A stretch of DNA of 64,000 nucleotides from assembly GCF_024609785.1 (NCBI RefSeq), contig NZ_JANHJQ010000020.1, positions 16,647-80,646 of the forward strand, read 5' to 3'. The position numbers were made by a program, and so were the translations under genes. Of the stretch, positions 56,621-64,000 are shown in pieces (the first letter of the stretch is position 1; each line of letters begins with the position of its first letter). Source of the DNA: Pseudalkalibacillus decolorationis. Its GTDB lineage: Bacteria; Bacillota; Bacilli; Bacillales; Fictibacillaceae. A model generated the notes under the pieces. That model was not told the DNA's origin, ran no database searches, and saw only the letters and a list, made by a program, of their open reading frames with translations.

Positions 56621-57883
56621 ATGACACAAACGATAGAAAAAGTGAATGTTGAGAAACAAGCGATCGAAGCAAAGAAAGCAGCAAAAACGTTATCCCTTTT
56701 AACAACAGAAGAAAAGAACGATGCCCTTCTAATCCTCGCAAACGTATTAGAGGAAGAATACGAATCGATTTTAACAGCAAATCATGTTGACCTGGAAAAG
56801 GCTCGGGAAAAAGGCTATGATGACGCCTATATGGATCGCTTAGCCCTTTCCAAAGAACGTGTTTTCGAATTTGCACAAGGACTTCGCGAAGTTGCAGAGC
56901 TTGAAGATCCAACAGGAATTGTGGACTCGGATTGGACTCTTGAAAATGGATTGAACGTCCAAAAAGTAACCGTCCCACTTGGTGTCATCGGTATGATCTA
57001 TGAAGCTCGTCCGAACGTAACTGTCGATGCAACTGGATTAGCGCTAAAATCTGGAAATGCAATCGTATTAAAAGGTGGATCTTCCGCTATTTCTTCGAAT
57101 AAAGCAATCGTAGAAGTGATGCACCGAGGGCTAGAAGAAACAAAAATTCCGAAAGAAGCGATTCAATTCATCGCAAGTACAGACCGTGAAGCCACTTCGC
57201 AACTGTTTACGATGAAGGAGCACATCGACGTGTTAATCCCACGTGGAGGTGGTTCGCTAATTCAAGCGGTTGTGAACAATGCGACGGTACCTGTATTAGA
57301 AACCGGAGTCGGGAATTGCCACCTGTATATTGATAAAGAAGCAGATGTGAAAAAAGCGCTTGAGATTCTCGTCAATGCAAAAACAGATCGCCCAGCTGTA
57401 TGTAATGCCGTCGAAACGGTAATTGTTCATGCCGAGTGGCTTGAGGGGAATAAGGACGCGTTGATCCAAACGTTCAAAGAAAATGGAATCAAGGTCCATG
57501 GTGATAAAGTAATCGTAAACCTCATCCCTGGCGCCATACCAGCGAATGAAGAAGACTGGGCCAATGAATATTTGAGCACAGATATCGCGGTTAAGACTGT
57601 GAATGATGTAATGGAAGCAATCGATCACATTGAACAATACGGCACAAAGCATTCCGAAGCAATCATCACGGAAAATGGCCAAACCGCTGACACATTCATG
57701 AAGCTTGTCGATGCGGCAGCGTTGTACCACAATGCATCTACTCGTTTCACTGATGGCAGCGCACTTGGTTTCGGTGCGGAAATCGGAATCTCAACACAGA
57801 AATTACACGCACGCGGACCAATGGGCTTACCCGCACTTACCACAGTCAAATATCTAATGAACGGTAACGGTCAGATTAGATAA
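56621..57883 (+). CDS. proA: Gamma-glutamyl phosphate reductase
   Basis: This 420-residue aldehyde-dehydrogenase-like enzyme makes glutamate semialdehyde. VPLGVIGMIYEARPNVT, VLKGGSSAISSN, LIPRGGGSLI and the catalytic cysteine in KTDRPAVCNAVET are present. ATG 56621 is set by TAGGAGGTC 6 nt upstream, 22 bp after proB; the frame is open to 56591 within proB. A terminator ends the operon. Confidence 0.95.
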   Translation: MTQTIEKVNVEKQAIEAKKAAKTLSLLTTEEKNDALLILANVLEEEYESILTANHVDLEKAREKGYDDAYMDRLALSKERVFEFAQGLREVAELEDPTGIVDSDWTLENGLNVQKVTVPLGVIGMIYEARPNVTVDATGLALKSGNAIVLKGGSSAISSNKAIVEVMHRGLEETKIPKEAIQFIASTDREATSQLFTMKEHIDVLIPRGGGSLIQAVVNNATVPVLETGVGNCHLYIDKEADVKKALEILVNAKTDRPAVCNAVETVIVHAEWLEGNKDALIQTFKENGIKVHGDKVIVNLIPGAIPANEEDWANEYLSTDIAVKTVNDVMEAIDHIEQYGTKHSEAIITENGQTADTFMKLVDAAALYHNASTRFTDGSALGFGAEIGISTQKLHARGPMGLPALTTVKYLMNGNGQIR

Positions 57884-57897
57884 ATCATTTTCTGAAG

Positions 57898-57929
57898 AGC
57901 TCTTAGCAAACAACTGCTAAGGGCTTTTT
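57898..57929 (+). terminator. Terminator after proA
   Basis: AGCTCTTAGCA and TGCTAAGGGCT pair around a 6-nt loop, then TTTT. It resembles the hairpin at 53948. Confidence 0.85.
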
Positions 57930-58260
57930 CATGCTCTTTTGAAAATAGCCATTAGAAGAAAGTCGAATAATGAAAGCGGACTATAGTCTTTCTGGTGCCG
58001 ATTAATGACGTAATATGGTTGGGAAATCCTGCTGGAATTTCAACGATATCTGCGATTCATGAAGGATCATGACTAGAAAACCAAACAAAAAGCACCACAT
58101 TGCTGGCGACTGGATACTTCAAGAAACAAGACACTGTTTTTACTTACCTAATTAAGTCCAACCTAGTTAAAAGTTCGGATATGTGTAGAAAACCACAGAT
58201 AAATTCCTTGTGTTATTGTATTCAATCACGTTTTCGCTAGTATAACAATGTTTGATTAAT
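57930..58260. other. Gap with possible coding remnant
   Basis: One frame near 58020-58200 gives short protein-like phrases (NDVIWLGNPAGISTISAIHE, TGYFKKQDTVFTYLI) broken by a stop and without a start. I cannot name a family; it may be a decayed gene or chance. Confidence 0.3.
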
Positions 58261-58263
58261 AAA

Positions 58264-58314
58264 TTGACAAACAAGAAGGTTAAAAATATAATACATATGT
58301 AGTATATTTTTAAC
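58264..58314 (+). promoter_or_regulatory. Promoter embedded in a 36-bp palindrome (XRE operator)
   Basis: TTGACA (58264-58269) and TATAAT (58287-58292) have the ideal 17-nt spacing. Bases 58279-58314 form an inverted repeat of two 18-bp arms with a single mismatch, starting GTTAAAAATATA and centred on ACATATGT. It overlaps the -10 box and transcription start, predicting tight autorepression by the XRE protein just downstream. Confidence 0.8.
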
Positions 58315-58331
58315 ATAAAGGTGGGAAATGC

Positions 58332-58559
58332 TTGAAAAATAATCAAGATCGATTAAGCAACAATTTGTATTTATTACGTGCTGAGAAGAAATGGACACAA
58401 AAGTACGTTGCGGAGCAATTAAATGTTACGAGGCAAACGATACATTCTCTTGAATCAAACAAATATAATCCGTCTCTCATATTAGCTTTTGAAATTGCTC
58501 AACTATATGAAAAAAAAATAGATGACATTTTTGTCTATGAAAAGAAAGGGGAAAAATAA
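58332..58559 (+). CDS. XRE family helix-turn-helix regulator
   Basis: This 75-residue protein is one HTH_3 domain: LSNNLYLLRAEKKWTQKYVA, QLNVTRQTIHSLESNKYNPS, IDDIFVYE. It resembles the small YozG/YgzD-type regulators that pair with a membrane protein. The start is TTG 58332, with AAAGGTGGG upstream. It is 3 bp upstream of a membrane protein gene. Confidence 0.9.
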   Translation: MKNNQDRLSNNLYLLRAEKKWTQKYVAEQLNVTRQTIHSLESNKYNPSLILAFEIAQLYEKKIDDIFVYEKKGEK

Positions 58560-58562
58560 AGG

Positions 58563-58850
58563 ATGATTTTTACTGTTTATATTATCTCAACAATACTAGG
58601 AGTCGCAGGTTTAGGTATGTATATCGGATTTGTACGGTCTGAAGGAAAAGATGAAAGGGGCCAAGCGATTCTTGCTAAGGCAAGTCAAATTGCATTCATA
58701 TTTCTATTTTTAGGGTTTGCATTTCAAGGATTATATATTGAGCTTGCAAATCCTACGGTGGAGCATGTAACAGCTGTGATTGCAGCCTGGATGGCTTTAG
58801 TCTTCGGTAGCAATGGAATTAGTATATTAGTTTATCAAAAGAGAATGTGA
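58563..58850 (+). CDS. Three-helix membrane protein paired with the XRE regulator
   Basis: This 95-residue protein has helices at about residues 2-22, 41-62 and 69-90 with the loop RSEGKDERGQAILAKASQIA, a DUF2178-type pattern. Small XRE regulator plus such a membrane protein is a common two-gene unit in Firmicutes; its role is not known to me. GGGGAAAAATAAAGG precedes the ATG. Confidence 0.75.
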   Translation: MIFTVYIISTILGVAGLGMYIGFVRSEGKDERGQAILAKASQIAFIFLFLGFAFQGLYIELANPTVEHVTAVIAAWMALVFGSNGISILVYQKRM

Positions 58851-58877
58851 TTTTTGAAAATCAAGTAATCTAATTTA

Positions 58878-59144
58878 TTGCCTAGAGAAGCATTAATTGA
58901 TATTTGCAAACGCTTTAAAGCTAGGGTCGATGGGTTTCAAAAGAATTTGGGAACTTCAGTAAAAACAGCCATTACTCAGTCAGAATTAAGGCGGAAACGA
59001 AAAGCAAAAGGTGGTACTACCCCAGTTTCTTTAGTTCAAATAGTAGAATTTTTTTGCGAGAAGCGCTTACCAACAACCTATCTGCGATCACTCATCAAGC
59101 CACATGTAGTGCGTAGCTCAACTTTTATTAAAAAAGGCAACTAG
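58878..59144 (+). CDS. Doubtful 88-residue open frame
   Basis: The frame from TTG 58878 encodes a basic sequence (ALIDICKRFKARVDGFQKNL, ELRRKRKAKGG) that could be a fragment of a DNA-binding or transposase protein. It has no ribosome binding site and its end overlaps the terminator at 59134. I do not recognise it. Confidence 0.25.
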   Translation: MPREALIDICKRFKARVDGFQKNLGTSVKTAITQSELRRKRKAKGGTTPVSLVQIVEFFCEKRLPTTYLRSLIKPHVVRSSTFIKKGN

Positions 59145-59165
59145 CCCTACTGGGCGTTGCCTTCT
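59134..59165. terminator. Bidirectional hairpin before the sstT end
   Basis: AAGGCAAC pairs with GTTGCCTT and the inner GCCC with GGGC. An A-run lies on the left and T-rich sequence on the right. Confidence 0.75.
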
Positions 59166-59235
59166 TACAATTCCTAAATTTAATATCCCGATGATATTGA
59201 TGACTTAATAGTTATAACTCTATAAAAATTCCCCT

Positions 59236-60468
59236 CTAAGCATCAATAACAACTTCCTTACCTTCCTTACGCATTTGCGCATATTCAGCTGTTGCTGTAA
59301 AAAGTGCGTCAGAAGAAGAGTTAAGCCCAGTTTCACAAGAGTCCTGTAATACTCCTATGATAAAACCAACACCAACGACTTGCATAGCGATATCATTTGA
59401 TATTCCGAATAAGCTACATGCTAAAGGAATGAGTAGGAGCGACCCACCGGCAACACCTGAAGCCCCTGCAGCGGATATAGCTGATAGGACAGAAAGAATA
59501 AGCGCGGTACCGATATCTACTTGAATGCCAAGGGTGTGAACTGTAGCAAGGGTTAAGACAGAAATAGTAACCGCTGCTCCAGCCATATTGATGGTAGCCC
59601 CTAATGGGATTGATACGGAATAGGTATCCTCATCTAAACCTAAATTTTTACATAAACGCATATTTACTGGAATGTTTGCAGCTGAGCTACGAGTAAAGAA
59701 TGCTGTAATTCCACTTTCCCTTAAGCATTTCAAGACAAGTGGATATGGATTTTTACGAATATTGATGAATACGATAATTGGATTAACGACAAGAGCTATA
59801 AAAAACATGCAACCGAGTAGGACTAAAAGTAATTTTCCGTAATCGAGTAAGGCGGAAAGCCCATTCGTGACAATAGCGTCAAAGACAAGCCCCATGATTC
59901 CGATCGGTGCCAAATTTATAACCCATTTCACTAATTGAGAGATGGCATCTGAAAAATTAGCAAGCGCATTTTTTGTAGTCTCCGCTGCATTTCTTAAAGC
60001 GATGCCAAGAAGTAAAGCCCAAGTTAATATCCCAATATAGTTGCCATTTAATAGGGCATTTATCGGGTTATCAACGATGTTAATGAGTAATGTCTTAAGT
60101 ACTTCTACAATACCATCAGGAGGAGTCAAATCTTCAGCGCCTGTTCCAAGTGATAAGGTTACCGGAAATAGAAAGCTTGCAACAACTGCTACAAATCCAG
60201 CGAGGAATGTACTTAAGCCATAAAGGGCAATAATAGATTTCATATTCGTTTTATGCCCACTTTTATGTTTAGAGATGGCGTGCATAACTAAGAAAAAGAC
60301 TAATACTGGTGCAACCGCCTTTAATGCACCTACAAATAGGGTACCAAAAATGGAGACCCATTTTACAGCATCAGGAATCGTTACAGCCAAAATAATACCA
60401 ATAATAATACCTACAAGTATTCGCTTTACTAGGCTCACTTGGTTCCACTTGAGAATTAAATTTTTCAT
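59236..60468 (-). CDS. sstT: Serine/threonine:Na+ symporter SstT
   Basis: This 410-residue dicarboxylate/amino acid:cation symporter family protein is of the SstT type, starting [20 protein letters not shown]. The serine-rich hairpin [24 protein letters not shown] and [16 protein letters not shown] are present. AGGGGGAAATAC before ATG 60468 sets the start; the frame is open to 60561. It imports serine and threonine with sodium. On the minus strand TTGACA lies at 60588-60583 in the gap, without a convincing -10. Confidence 0.93.
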   Translation of the reverse strand: MKNLILKWNQVSLVKRILVGIIIGIILAVTIPDAVKWVSIFGTLFVGALKAVAPVLVFFLVMHAISKHKSGHKTNMKSIIALYGLSTFLAGFVAVVASFLFPVTLSLGTGAEDLTPPDGIVEVLKTLLINIVDNPINALLNGNYIGILTWALLLGIALRNAAETTKNALANFSDAISQLVKWVINLAPIGIMGLVFDAIVTNGLSALLDYGKLLLVLLGCMFFIALVVNPIIVFINIRKNPYPLVLKCLRESGITAFFTRSSAANIPVNMRLCKNLGLDEDTYSVSIPLGATINMAGAAVTISVLTLATVHTLGIQVDIGTALILSVLSAISAAGASGVAGGSLLLIPLACSLFGISNDIAMQVVGVGFIIGVLQDSCETGLNSSSDALFTATAEYAQMRKEGKEVVIDA

Positions 60469-60709
60469 GTATTTCCCCCTGTTGTTTTTAATAGAAGCAT
60501 AACTAAGAAAGATCAGATGCTCCCCTAGGTTGAGACAAATAGTACGTATGAAGTATAACAATTGTTAGTTTACCACGAATTTTGTCAATTGTGTGATAAA
60601 TTAGTATGTTAAAATATTTGGTAATCATTTTTTAAGAATACTCAAGGGATTTGGGTACAAGGACAAAATTAAACTAGAGGTATACACTACTACAACAATT
60701 TTTCTGGGA

Positions 60710-61177
60710 TCACCACTCATGTGGAGTGCGTAGCAAAACTAATATTGAAATAAAACTTAACTCAATAAACTCTTGAACTAGCTGTTTCGTGTTGATTCCA
60801 GCTAAAGGAAGGACTAGTTCGTATCCATTAGACTCAACTAAGTTCTTTTTGTATTCGATGCAATCTTCCAGAAAAAGATCCCCAAAAGCAATTTTTGAAA
60901 GGCCTTGTTGTCCAAAATGGTTCATTGCGTCAATAAGGCCTTTTTCAAAACCTTTTCCATCATATAAAGGATATTGGATTTTGTACAAAGGAATGCCAAT
61001 GGATGCCGCTTGAGCCTCAATCCACTTATAATCAATCATGTGTCCAGATATTTCATCATACGTCGTTACCGTTGTAAGCAATGAGACGACTTCATATTTG
61101 TTTCCTCTAAGCAGTTTATGAAGCATGTATGTAGAATCTTTGCCACCACTAAAACAAGCAATGATCTTTTCTTTCAA
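60710..61177 (-). CDS. Truncated Dph6/PP-loop ATPase-like protein
   Basis: The 155-residue product has the PP-loop CFSGGKDSTYMLHKLL and the family blocks AFGDLFLEDCIEYKKN and LPLAGINTKQLVQEFIELSF, as in diphthine-ammonia-ligase-like proteins of about 220 residues. After this the sequence becomes ISILVLLRTPHEW and stops, so the C-terminal third is missing. It is probably inactive. It is preceded by AAGGAGCTGGGACGAGG on the minus strand. Confidence 0.7.
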   Translation of the reverse strand: MKEKIIACFSGGKDSTYMLHKLLRGNKYEVVSLLTTVTTYDEISGHMIDYKWIEAQAASIGIPLYKIQYPLYDGKGFEKGLIDAMNHFGQQGLSKIAFGDLFLEDCIEYKKNLVESNGYELVLPLAGINTKQLVQEFIELSFISILVLLRTPHEW

Positions 61178-61444
61178 CCTCGTCCCAGCTCCTTCCGTTT
61201 ATATCATTTTTACTGAAAGACCTTTATATATGATTCTATAAATTATCATATATAAACAAGTAAAGAAAGCAATCATTATTATCGCACGTTCCTCCATACC
61301 ATCGTCTGAATAGTCGACGTTATTTGACAAAATTAAAGATGATGCACTTGAACTACTGAAACAGGATCAAAAATAAAAAGCAAAATGATTACAATCCCTC
61401 ATCCTAGGCGGGGGTTTGTTTTATGAAAGTAGAGGGAGATTAAG
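61178..61444. other. Intergenic region with a short coding remnant
   Basis: A frame ending in a stop at 61376 reads TLFDKIKDDALELLKQDQK, which looks like the C-terminus of a lost gene. No other gene is seen. Confidence 0.3.
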
Positions 61445-61996
61445 ATGGAAAAAATCAAAATAGAACGACCGACGATTGAAGATGTAGAAGAAATGAACCA
61501 ATTTTTCCGACTGGTTGTAGTCGATACGTTTGCACAGGAAGGGTTAGCTGGCTTGCAGGATAATATCGAGGCTGAAATTGAAACGAAGAAGAAGTACTTG
61601 TCCATGGACCTGAACAGCAATGGCGAAGATCGGTATTTTCTTATTGCTAAAAGGGATGAAGGAATAGTTGGATGCATCGATTATGGCACGGCAAATGAAC
61701 TGATCCTCAGCAGTACAGATGGGGAATTCGAGGACATTGTAGAAGTGGGAACCGTATTTGTCCATCCGGAGTATCGAAGACAAGGAATCGCGAACAAGCT
61801 TTTGTATGCCATGTATAAGATATTACGTGAAAAAGGGAAAGACGAATTTTGCCTCGATAGCGGGTATACGATTGCACAACAGGTTTGGAAGAAGAAATTT
61901 GGCGATCCCGATTATTTGTTGAAGGACTATTGGAGTGAAGGATTCCATCATATGATCTGGAGGGTTCGTTTGAGGGATTTGGTAAACGGTGAGTAG
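61445..61996 (+). CDS. GNAT family N-acetyltransferase
   Basis: This 183-residue GNAT begins MEKIKIERPTIEDVEEMNQF and has the acetyl-CoA loop VHPEYRRQGIANKLLYAMY. The end DEFCLDSGYTIAQQVWKKKF recurs in a remnant at 63411. AGAGGGAGATTAAG precedes the ATG. The substrate is unknown. Confidence 0.88.
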   Translation: MEKIKIERPTIEDVEEMNQFFRLVVVDTFAQEGLAGLQDNIEAEIETKKKYLSMDLNSNGEDRYFLIAKRDEGIVGCIDYGTANELILSSTDGEFEDIVEVGTVFVHPEYRRQGIANKLLYAMYKILREKGKDEFCLDSGYTIAQQVWKKKFGDPDYLLKDYWSEGFHHMIWRVRLRDLVNGE

Positions 61997-62135
61997 TTTT
62001 TCTTCAAGAGACCGCACTTTTTGGAGAGCCTTTCTTTTCTTTTGGAGATATTTTCGGCATCGGATTGTTCATAACAAGTCAACTACATTCCACACAAGTT
62101 AAGAAAGAAAAACAATCTGGAACCGGGGGCATTCA

Positions 62136-63404
62136 ATGGTAGAGCACCTTAAAGATTTCATTTTAAATATTTTCTTTATATTCTCTCCATTATTTCTTTA
62201 TCCGTATGTACATAAATTTAAAAACAACATTGTATTATACCGTATCATGCTGGGCTTTCTCTTTTCATTAATCTTAATCCTCGTTATGTCTCTGCCTATA
62301 GATATAAACGGGATAACCTATGATTTCCGGTCTATTCCAGTAATAATCGGGTCTTTATATGGAGGGGTGCCAGTCGCAATCACATTGTATTGTGTTCTTG
62401 TTTCATATCGGTTTATTTTGGGGAATCCAGATAATTTACTTTACCTCATGACCGTGTTGCCTAGTTTATTTATCGTTCTCTATGCTCTTAGAAGCTATGG
62501 CAATTTAAGAATTTATCAAAAAATAATCGTAGCAGTGATATTATGTTCGCTTATGAAACTGATCACAATTTCGTTATATCTTGCATATATTCAGCGGTTT
62601 GATCTGATGTTTAATCGTTTTATAGATACAATACAAACCTATCTAGTACAGGGGATTATTATTGGTGCTTGTGTTTACTTAATTGAATTTCTTAATAGAT
62701 ATTTTCATATGCAAGATGAAGTGTATAAAAGTGAAAAAATAAGAATGGTCAGTGAAATGGCTGCTTCCGTAGCCCATGAAGTACGAAACCCGCTAACATC
62801 TGTAAGAGGCTTTATACAATTATTGGGGGATACCGATCAGGATAAGGAAAAGAGAGAGTACTTTCAAAAAATATGTCTAGACGAATTGGACCGTGCAGAT
62901 CTAATCATCTCGGATTATCTCTCTCTTGCAAAACCAGATAGCGAAATCATTGAAACAATCAACGTAATTGATGAAGTCATCCATATATCGAATGTTCTCC
63001 TGACCTATGCCAACTATAATAATATACAAATTAACACAGAGTGCCCTGACAATGGCGAATTATCCATCTTTGGAGATAAACAAAAGTTTCATCAGGCTTT
63101 AATAAATATCGGCAAAAATGCGATCGAGTCAATGCAACACGGTGGCATTTTAGAAATTACGGCAAAGCAGCTGAATGATACGGTTGTTATGAATATAAAA
63201 GATACTGGTATTGGAATGACACCTCAGCAAATCCAGAGACTTGGAACACCGTACTATTCAACAAAAGAAAAAGGTACGGGTCTCGGGACCATGGTTTCCT
63301 TTGCTATTATTAAAAAAATGAAAGGCAAAATGGAAATTAAAAGTGAAGTAGGCAAAGGAACAGATGTCATTATTTCTTTTCCTAAAATGAAATTAGAAGA
63401 GTAA
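62136..63404 (+). CDS. KinB-like sporulation-type sensor histidine kinase
   Basis: This 422-residue kinase has six N-terminal membrane segments (about residues 8-195) with the 5TMR-LYT-type DFRSIPVIIGSLYGGVPVAI block. The H-box SVAHEVRNPLTSVRGFIQLL with His214, and an ATPase domain NIGKNAIESM, KDTGIGMTPQQ, GTGLGTMVSFAI, follow. It resembles KinB, which feeds phosphate into the Spo0 phosphorelay. It has no cognate regulator next to it, as usual for orphan sporulation kinases. ACCGGGGG precedes the ATG. Confidence 0.87.
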   Translation: MVEHLKDFILNIFFIFSPLFLYPYVHKFKNNIVLYRIMLGFLFSLILILVMSLPIDINGITYDFRSIPVIIGSLYGGVPVAITLYCVLVSYRFILGNPDNLLYLMTVLPSLFIVLYALRSYGNLRIYQKIIVAVILCSLMKLITISLYLAYIQRFDLMFNRFIDTIQTYLVQGIIIGACVYLIEFLNRYFHMQDEVYKSEKIRMVSEMAASVAHEVRNPLTSVRGFIQLLGDTDQDKEKREYFQKICLDELDRADLIISDYLSLAKPDSEIIETINVIDEVIHISNVLLTYANYNNIQINTECPDNGELSIFGDKQKFHQALINIGKNAIESMQHGGILEITAKQLNDTVVMNIKDTGIGMTPQQIQRLGTPYYSTKEKGTGLGTMVSFAIIKKMKGKMEIKSEVGKGTDVIISFPKMKLEE

Positions 63405-63410
63405 CATAAT

Positions 63411-63545
63411 ATGAATAACACTTTACATGACAAGAGGATAGGAGAGTTTTACCTCGATAGTGGAAACACGAATGCACAAAAGGTATGGAAAAAGAAAGCG
63501 ACGAAAAAACAAACAGCGAAGAGCAAGCAGCCAGATCTGAACTAA
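63411..63545 (+). pseudogene. Remnant of a GNAT C-terminus
   Basis: A 44-residue frame contains KRIGEFYLDSGNTNAQKVWKKK, which parallels KDEFCLDSGYTIAQQVWKKKF of the GNAT at 61445. No ribosome binding site precedes it. It looks like the leftover of a second GNAT gene placed after the kinase. Confidence 0.5.
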
Positions 63546-63638
63546 TACCTATAAAGATTTATTTTATAATCTAGGAAAACGCTTCATTGCATGTCTCTTT
63601 TTTAATTTCGTTCATACACTTTAGGTGGAGGTGATTTT

Positions 63639-64000
63639 ATGGACGAGAAAAGAAGAGGCATGGCTGCGATTTTTATGGTGCTTTTTTTGTTGTCATTGAG
63701 TTTACATATCCAATTTCCCATTTTTACGCCTTATGCGGTAGCGCTTGGGGCCACAAGCTTTTTTGTAAGCATCATGATGAGTGTGTCTTCCTTTGCGAAC
63801 ATGTGCGGCAACTTGATTGCGGGTCCTTTGATTGATACATTCGGGAAGAAAAAGTTCATCGTAATTCCGTTATTTTTATCTGGATTTTTGATGATGGGGC
63901 ATGGAATTGCCTCCAATCCTGACAGTTTACTAGTCTTACGTTTGTTCAATGGTCTTGTGCTTGCTTTTATGACACCAGCTTGTTTTGCTCTATTGTCAGG
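63639..64000 (+). CDS. MFS transporter, 5-prime part
   Basis: The first 120 residues are present; the gene runs off the window. MDEKRRGMAAIFMVLFLLSL is followed by the MFS loop 2-3 motif NLIAGPLIDTFGKKKFI and GFLMMGHGIA, so at least four helices are visible. GGTGGAGGTG precedes the ATG. Drug or sugar export is possible, but the substrate is unknown. Confidence 0.85.
   Translation, partial: MDEKRRGMAAIFMVLFLLSLSLHIQFPIFTPYAVALGATSFFVSIMMSVSSFANMCGNLIAGPLIDTFGKKKFIVIPLFLSGFLMMGHGIASNPDSLLVLRLFNGLVLAFMTPACFALLS

Noticed and set aside
60469-60709. Riboswitch upstream of sstT
   Set aside because: The leader has no recognisable aptamer or terminator; only a TTGACA is visible.

Overview
The window is chromosomal DNA of a low-to-moderate GC, endospore-type Bacillaceae. 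Support comes from the gene order yerA-yerB-yerC ... pcrB-pcrA-ligA-camS ... opuE/putP-like symporter-gatC-gatA-gatB ... dgkB, which matches the Bacillus subtilis yer region, plus a KinB-like sporulation-type kinase, RocA, SigA-type promoters and strong AGGAGG ribosome binding sites. The species cannot be named from the sequence. No rRNA, tRNA, CRISPR array or intact insertion sequence was seen.

Layout. 1-24.4 kb is a conserved core: a YgaP-type membrane protein, the adenine deaminase-like YerA, lipoprotein YerB, TrpR-like YerC, a chemoreceptor on the opposite strand with a SigD-like promoter, the pcrB/pcrA/ligA/camS replication-repair block, a nitronate monooxygenase, an autoregulated TetR/DUF2269 pair, RocA, a tiny membrane ORF followed by a proline symporter, GatCAB and DgkB. 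24.5-27.4 kb carries a maltose O-acetyltransferase and proS behind a T-box leader with a CCU (Pro) specifier. 27.6-33 kb is a two-component system followed by three related polytopic membrane proteins (the last frameshifted) and further small membrane proteins. 33-38.5 kb is an AT-rich accessory island: two small helical proteins, an LXG-domain type VII secretion effector with a glycine-zipper-like C-terminus, and a family of related two-helix membrane proteins (four intact, one remnant) that are good immunity candidates, plus a 269-residue protein of unknown function and a remnant of a relative. 38.5-49.4 kb is a patchwork of small accessory genes and pseudogenes: GNATs, PaiB-like, nucleoside hydrolase, an arsR-small ORF-arsI organoarsenical module with four matching operators, an SMR efflux pair with its TetR, a HAD phosphatase, an alpha/beta hydrolase and a TetR/permease pair. 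49.4-64 kb has a flavodoxin-like reductase, NhaC, a CGNR regulator divergent from a DinB protein, a zinc-ribbon/S4 protein, the proC-proB-proA operon, an XRE regulator with a 36-bp palindromic operator, SstT, a truncated Dph6-like gene, a GNAT, a KinB-like kinase and the start of an MFS transporter.

Two themes stand out. Proline handling is spread along the window (RocA, PutP, Pro T-box/ProS, ProCBA), with ProCBA under a promoter bearing cre-like boxes and no T-box. Intergenic repeats are frequent: a GC-rich family placed just after terminators (1, 6.2, 7.4, 13.1, 19.7, 27.5 kb and fragments), and a family of imperfect tandem repeats based on ATTCAGCC (6.1, 25.8, 54.2 kb). All function calls come from reading the sequence; no database search was run.
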